A stretch of DNA of 64,000 bases from Cepaea nemoralis. Taxonomy: Eukaryota; Mollusca; Gastropoda; Stylommatophora; Helicidae. The DNA lies in contig JACEFZ010027920.1 of the NCBI GenBank assembly GCA_014155875.1, positions 1-64,000 on the forward strand. Direction: 5' to 3'. The notes under the pieces were generated by a model. That model made no database searches, was not told where the DNA came from, and saw nothing but the letters and a program-made list of their open reading frames with translations. The translations under genes and the position numbers were made by a program. Positions 62,466 to 64,000 of this stretch are shown piece after piece. How positions within the stretch are numbered: position 1 is the stretch's first letter; each line of letters opens with the position of its first letter.

Positions 62466-64000
62466 ATATAAATAGTTCCCGATGTGTTATAATAAAATCC
62501 TGTGTGTTCTTTGGAAGCATTCATGTGGTGATTCAATTGTGACTTCATCGGCGTTAAATATATGAATGTATTTCTTTAGCTTATTGATTGTGAGTCACCT
62601 AATAACGCCTATTCATCATCCATGCCAGTAGGGTTATGATTTATGTGAATGATTGTAGATTGGGTGAGGAGAAGTGGCATACCAAGGATGAGTATGATAA
62701 ACCAATCAATCACCTGATAGTAGGTAATTTGACACATACTGCCAATTTTATCAGAGGAGAAGATGATAGTGGTACCCCATGCACTAACCGATAATTTAGG
62801 TGCCTCTATGCATGACACCACTCTGTATTCCATATCACTCATGTTACAATTATATGGTTTTGTTTCATGAATTATGTTTGATGTATGATGATGATGAATC
62901 TTATGCATGAGTAAGGTAAAGGAATATACCTAAATGTTGAAGAGGAGGCAGGATGCTCCTCCTCAAAGCATTTCATTGGGAAGTACCCGCCTGAATGCCA
63001 TACAAGAGATGATGACATAATGTACTTATATTGTTTATAAGTAAATACTCACTGCATTTAGTGAAGGAATTAAGACACTTAATGTGTGAGGCCTTTTCTC
63101 TTAAATGGAAGGATAAATAAGGATAATAATTATGTACAATGGAGAATGGTGAACATGGTTATCAAATTCCAAATCAATCAAGGTATTACTCAACCTGGAG
63201 ACCATGGGTGACAGGCATGGGCGAAGATGACACTGTGTATCTGGTAGTCTAAACCTTGAGCGCCCTGTAGTGGAGGATTGGATGGAGAGGAACCAGCTAT
63301 GGGGTTGATAATTGTTGAGGGACCCTAAGACCCTCTTCCCCCCTTGTTTAATTTTCCCTGAGGTCAAAATTCCCTTTGTTTATTTTCCTTTTTTCTTTGA
63401 GGTTTTACCTACTTCCATTTCTAATGAATATATAGATGTACTGATAATATCAGTAGATATGTTTTGATACTGGAATTTCAAGTAGTGGTTCGATCCATCC
63501 ATATCCAGATATGACTCTTGAAGGGGACACCTGGCTAGAGAGATGAAGAAGACTCTTTTGAAAGAAAGTACCAGCTAGAGTTTCATCTAACTGTAGGACA
63601 TAAACCTGTATCACCATAGATAAAACAGGGGACCTTTACTTGGACCTGTGATTTGAGAGACTAATCGACTATCATCCTACCTGGACCAGATCAACACTCA
63701 CTCTGAGAACTCAATGTATTTATTTTCACTGAACCTTTTTTTACAAACGGGTTCCATGGACTCTGGAGTGGATAGACTTGAGTTTACTACAAGTCTTTAT
63801 ACTTAATATAACTCAGCTGAGATATATATCATTTAACCTACTGGGGAATTGAGGTTTAGGTTGGTGTTTTTTTTTTAAGTGAAGGTTTGGGGCATTAATG
63901 TATTTTATATATCATGCCTTTGGCATGGATTATTATTTTTTGTAACAGAATGACCAATACTCCAGTTTGTTGTGTGTATTAAATATACAAGCGATTTCAT
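62466..64000. other. No gene or repeat recognised
   Basis: Open frames at 62609-62908 and 63101-63367 (minus) have no recognisable motif. Sequence is AT-rich; nothing else is supported. Confidence 0.5.

Overview
The window is eukaryotic nuclear DNA: spliced genes with GT-AG introns of 1-9 kb, dense decayed transposons, tRNA-like SINEs and long microsatellites. The mix of RTE/BovB-like, L2/CR1-like and RNase H-bearing LINEs, a Penelope-like element, Tigger/pogo, hAT, Tc1/mariner and Helitron-like DNA, around two conserved animal genes, points to a bilaterian invertebrate, most likely an arthropod or a mollusc. I cannot name the species from sequence alone.

Two host genes can be rebuilt exon by exon and they converge tail to tail. 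BTBD1/BTBD2 (plus strand, 20476-33947, six coding exons, 641 aa) encodes a BTB-BACK-PHR protein, an expected Cullin-3 adaptor. AAR2 (minus strand, 51586-39104, four coding exons, 390 aa) encodes the U5 snRNP assembly factor that binds PRP8. In both, the first coding exon starts with a short untranslated leader directly after a splice acceptor, so each should have an upstream non-coding exon. No other host gene could be supported.

Layout. 1-5 kb: tetranucleotide arrays, a 46-bp minisatellite and hAT-type MITEs. 5-20 kb: nested LINE remnants, a Tigger element with its ends intact, a LINE with a 914-codon open frame (12783-15527, minus), a broken Tc1-like transposase and a 42-bp repeat that stays open in frame. 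20-34 kb: BTBD2, whose introns hold SINEs, LINE 3' ends, a Penelope-like element and an L2-like reverse transcriptase. 34-39 kb: a 32-bp minisatellite and LINE scraps between the two gene ends. 39-51.6 kb: AAR2; its intron 2 holds a mariner relic, a hAT element with transposase remains, and a full-length BovB-like LINE with perfect 12-bp target duplications. 51.6-64 kb: Tigger remnant, LINE and SINE fragments, two large inverted repeats (55-56.5 kb), another hAT MITE and a CAGA/GATA-rich Helitron-like block.

The main story is insertion history. Several insertions can be dated relative to one another because target-site duplications and interrupted copies are still visible. At least four SINE types occur; one shares a block with the BovB-like LINE 5' UTR and another shares a GAA tail with an RTE-like LINE, which suggests partner elements. 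The most unusual item is a 525-bp near-perfect palindrome whose arms each carry a hammerhead-ribozyme-like core, as is known for Penelope-like elements.
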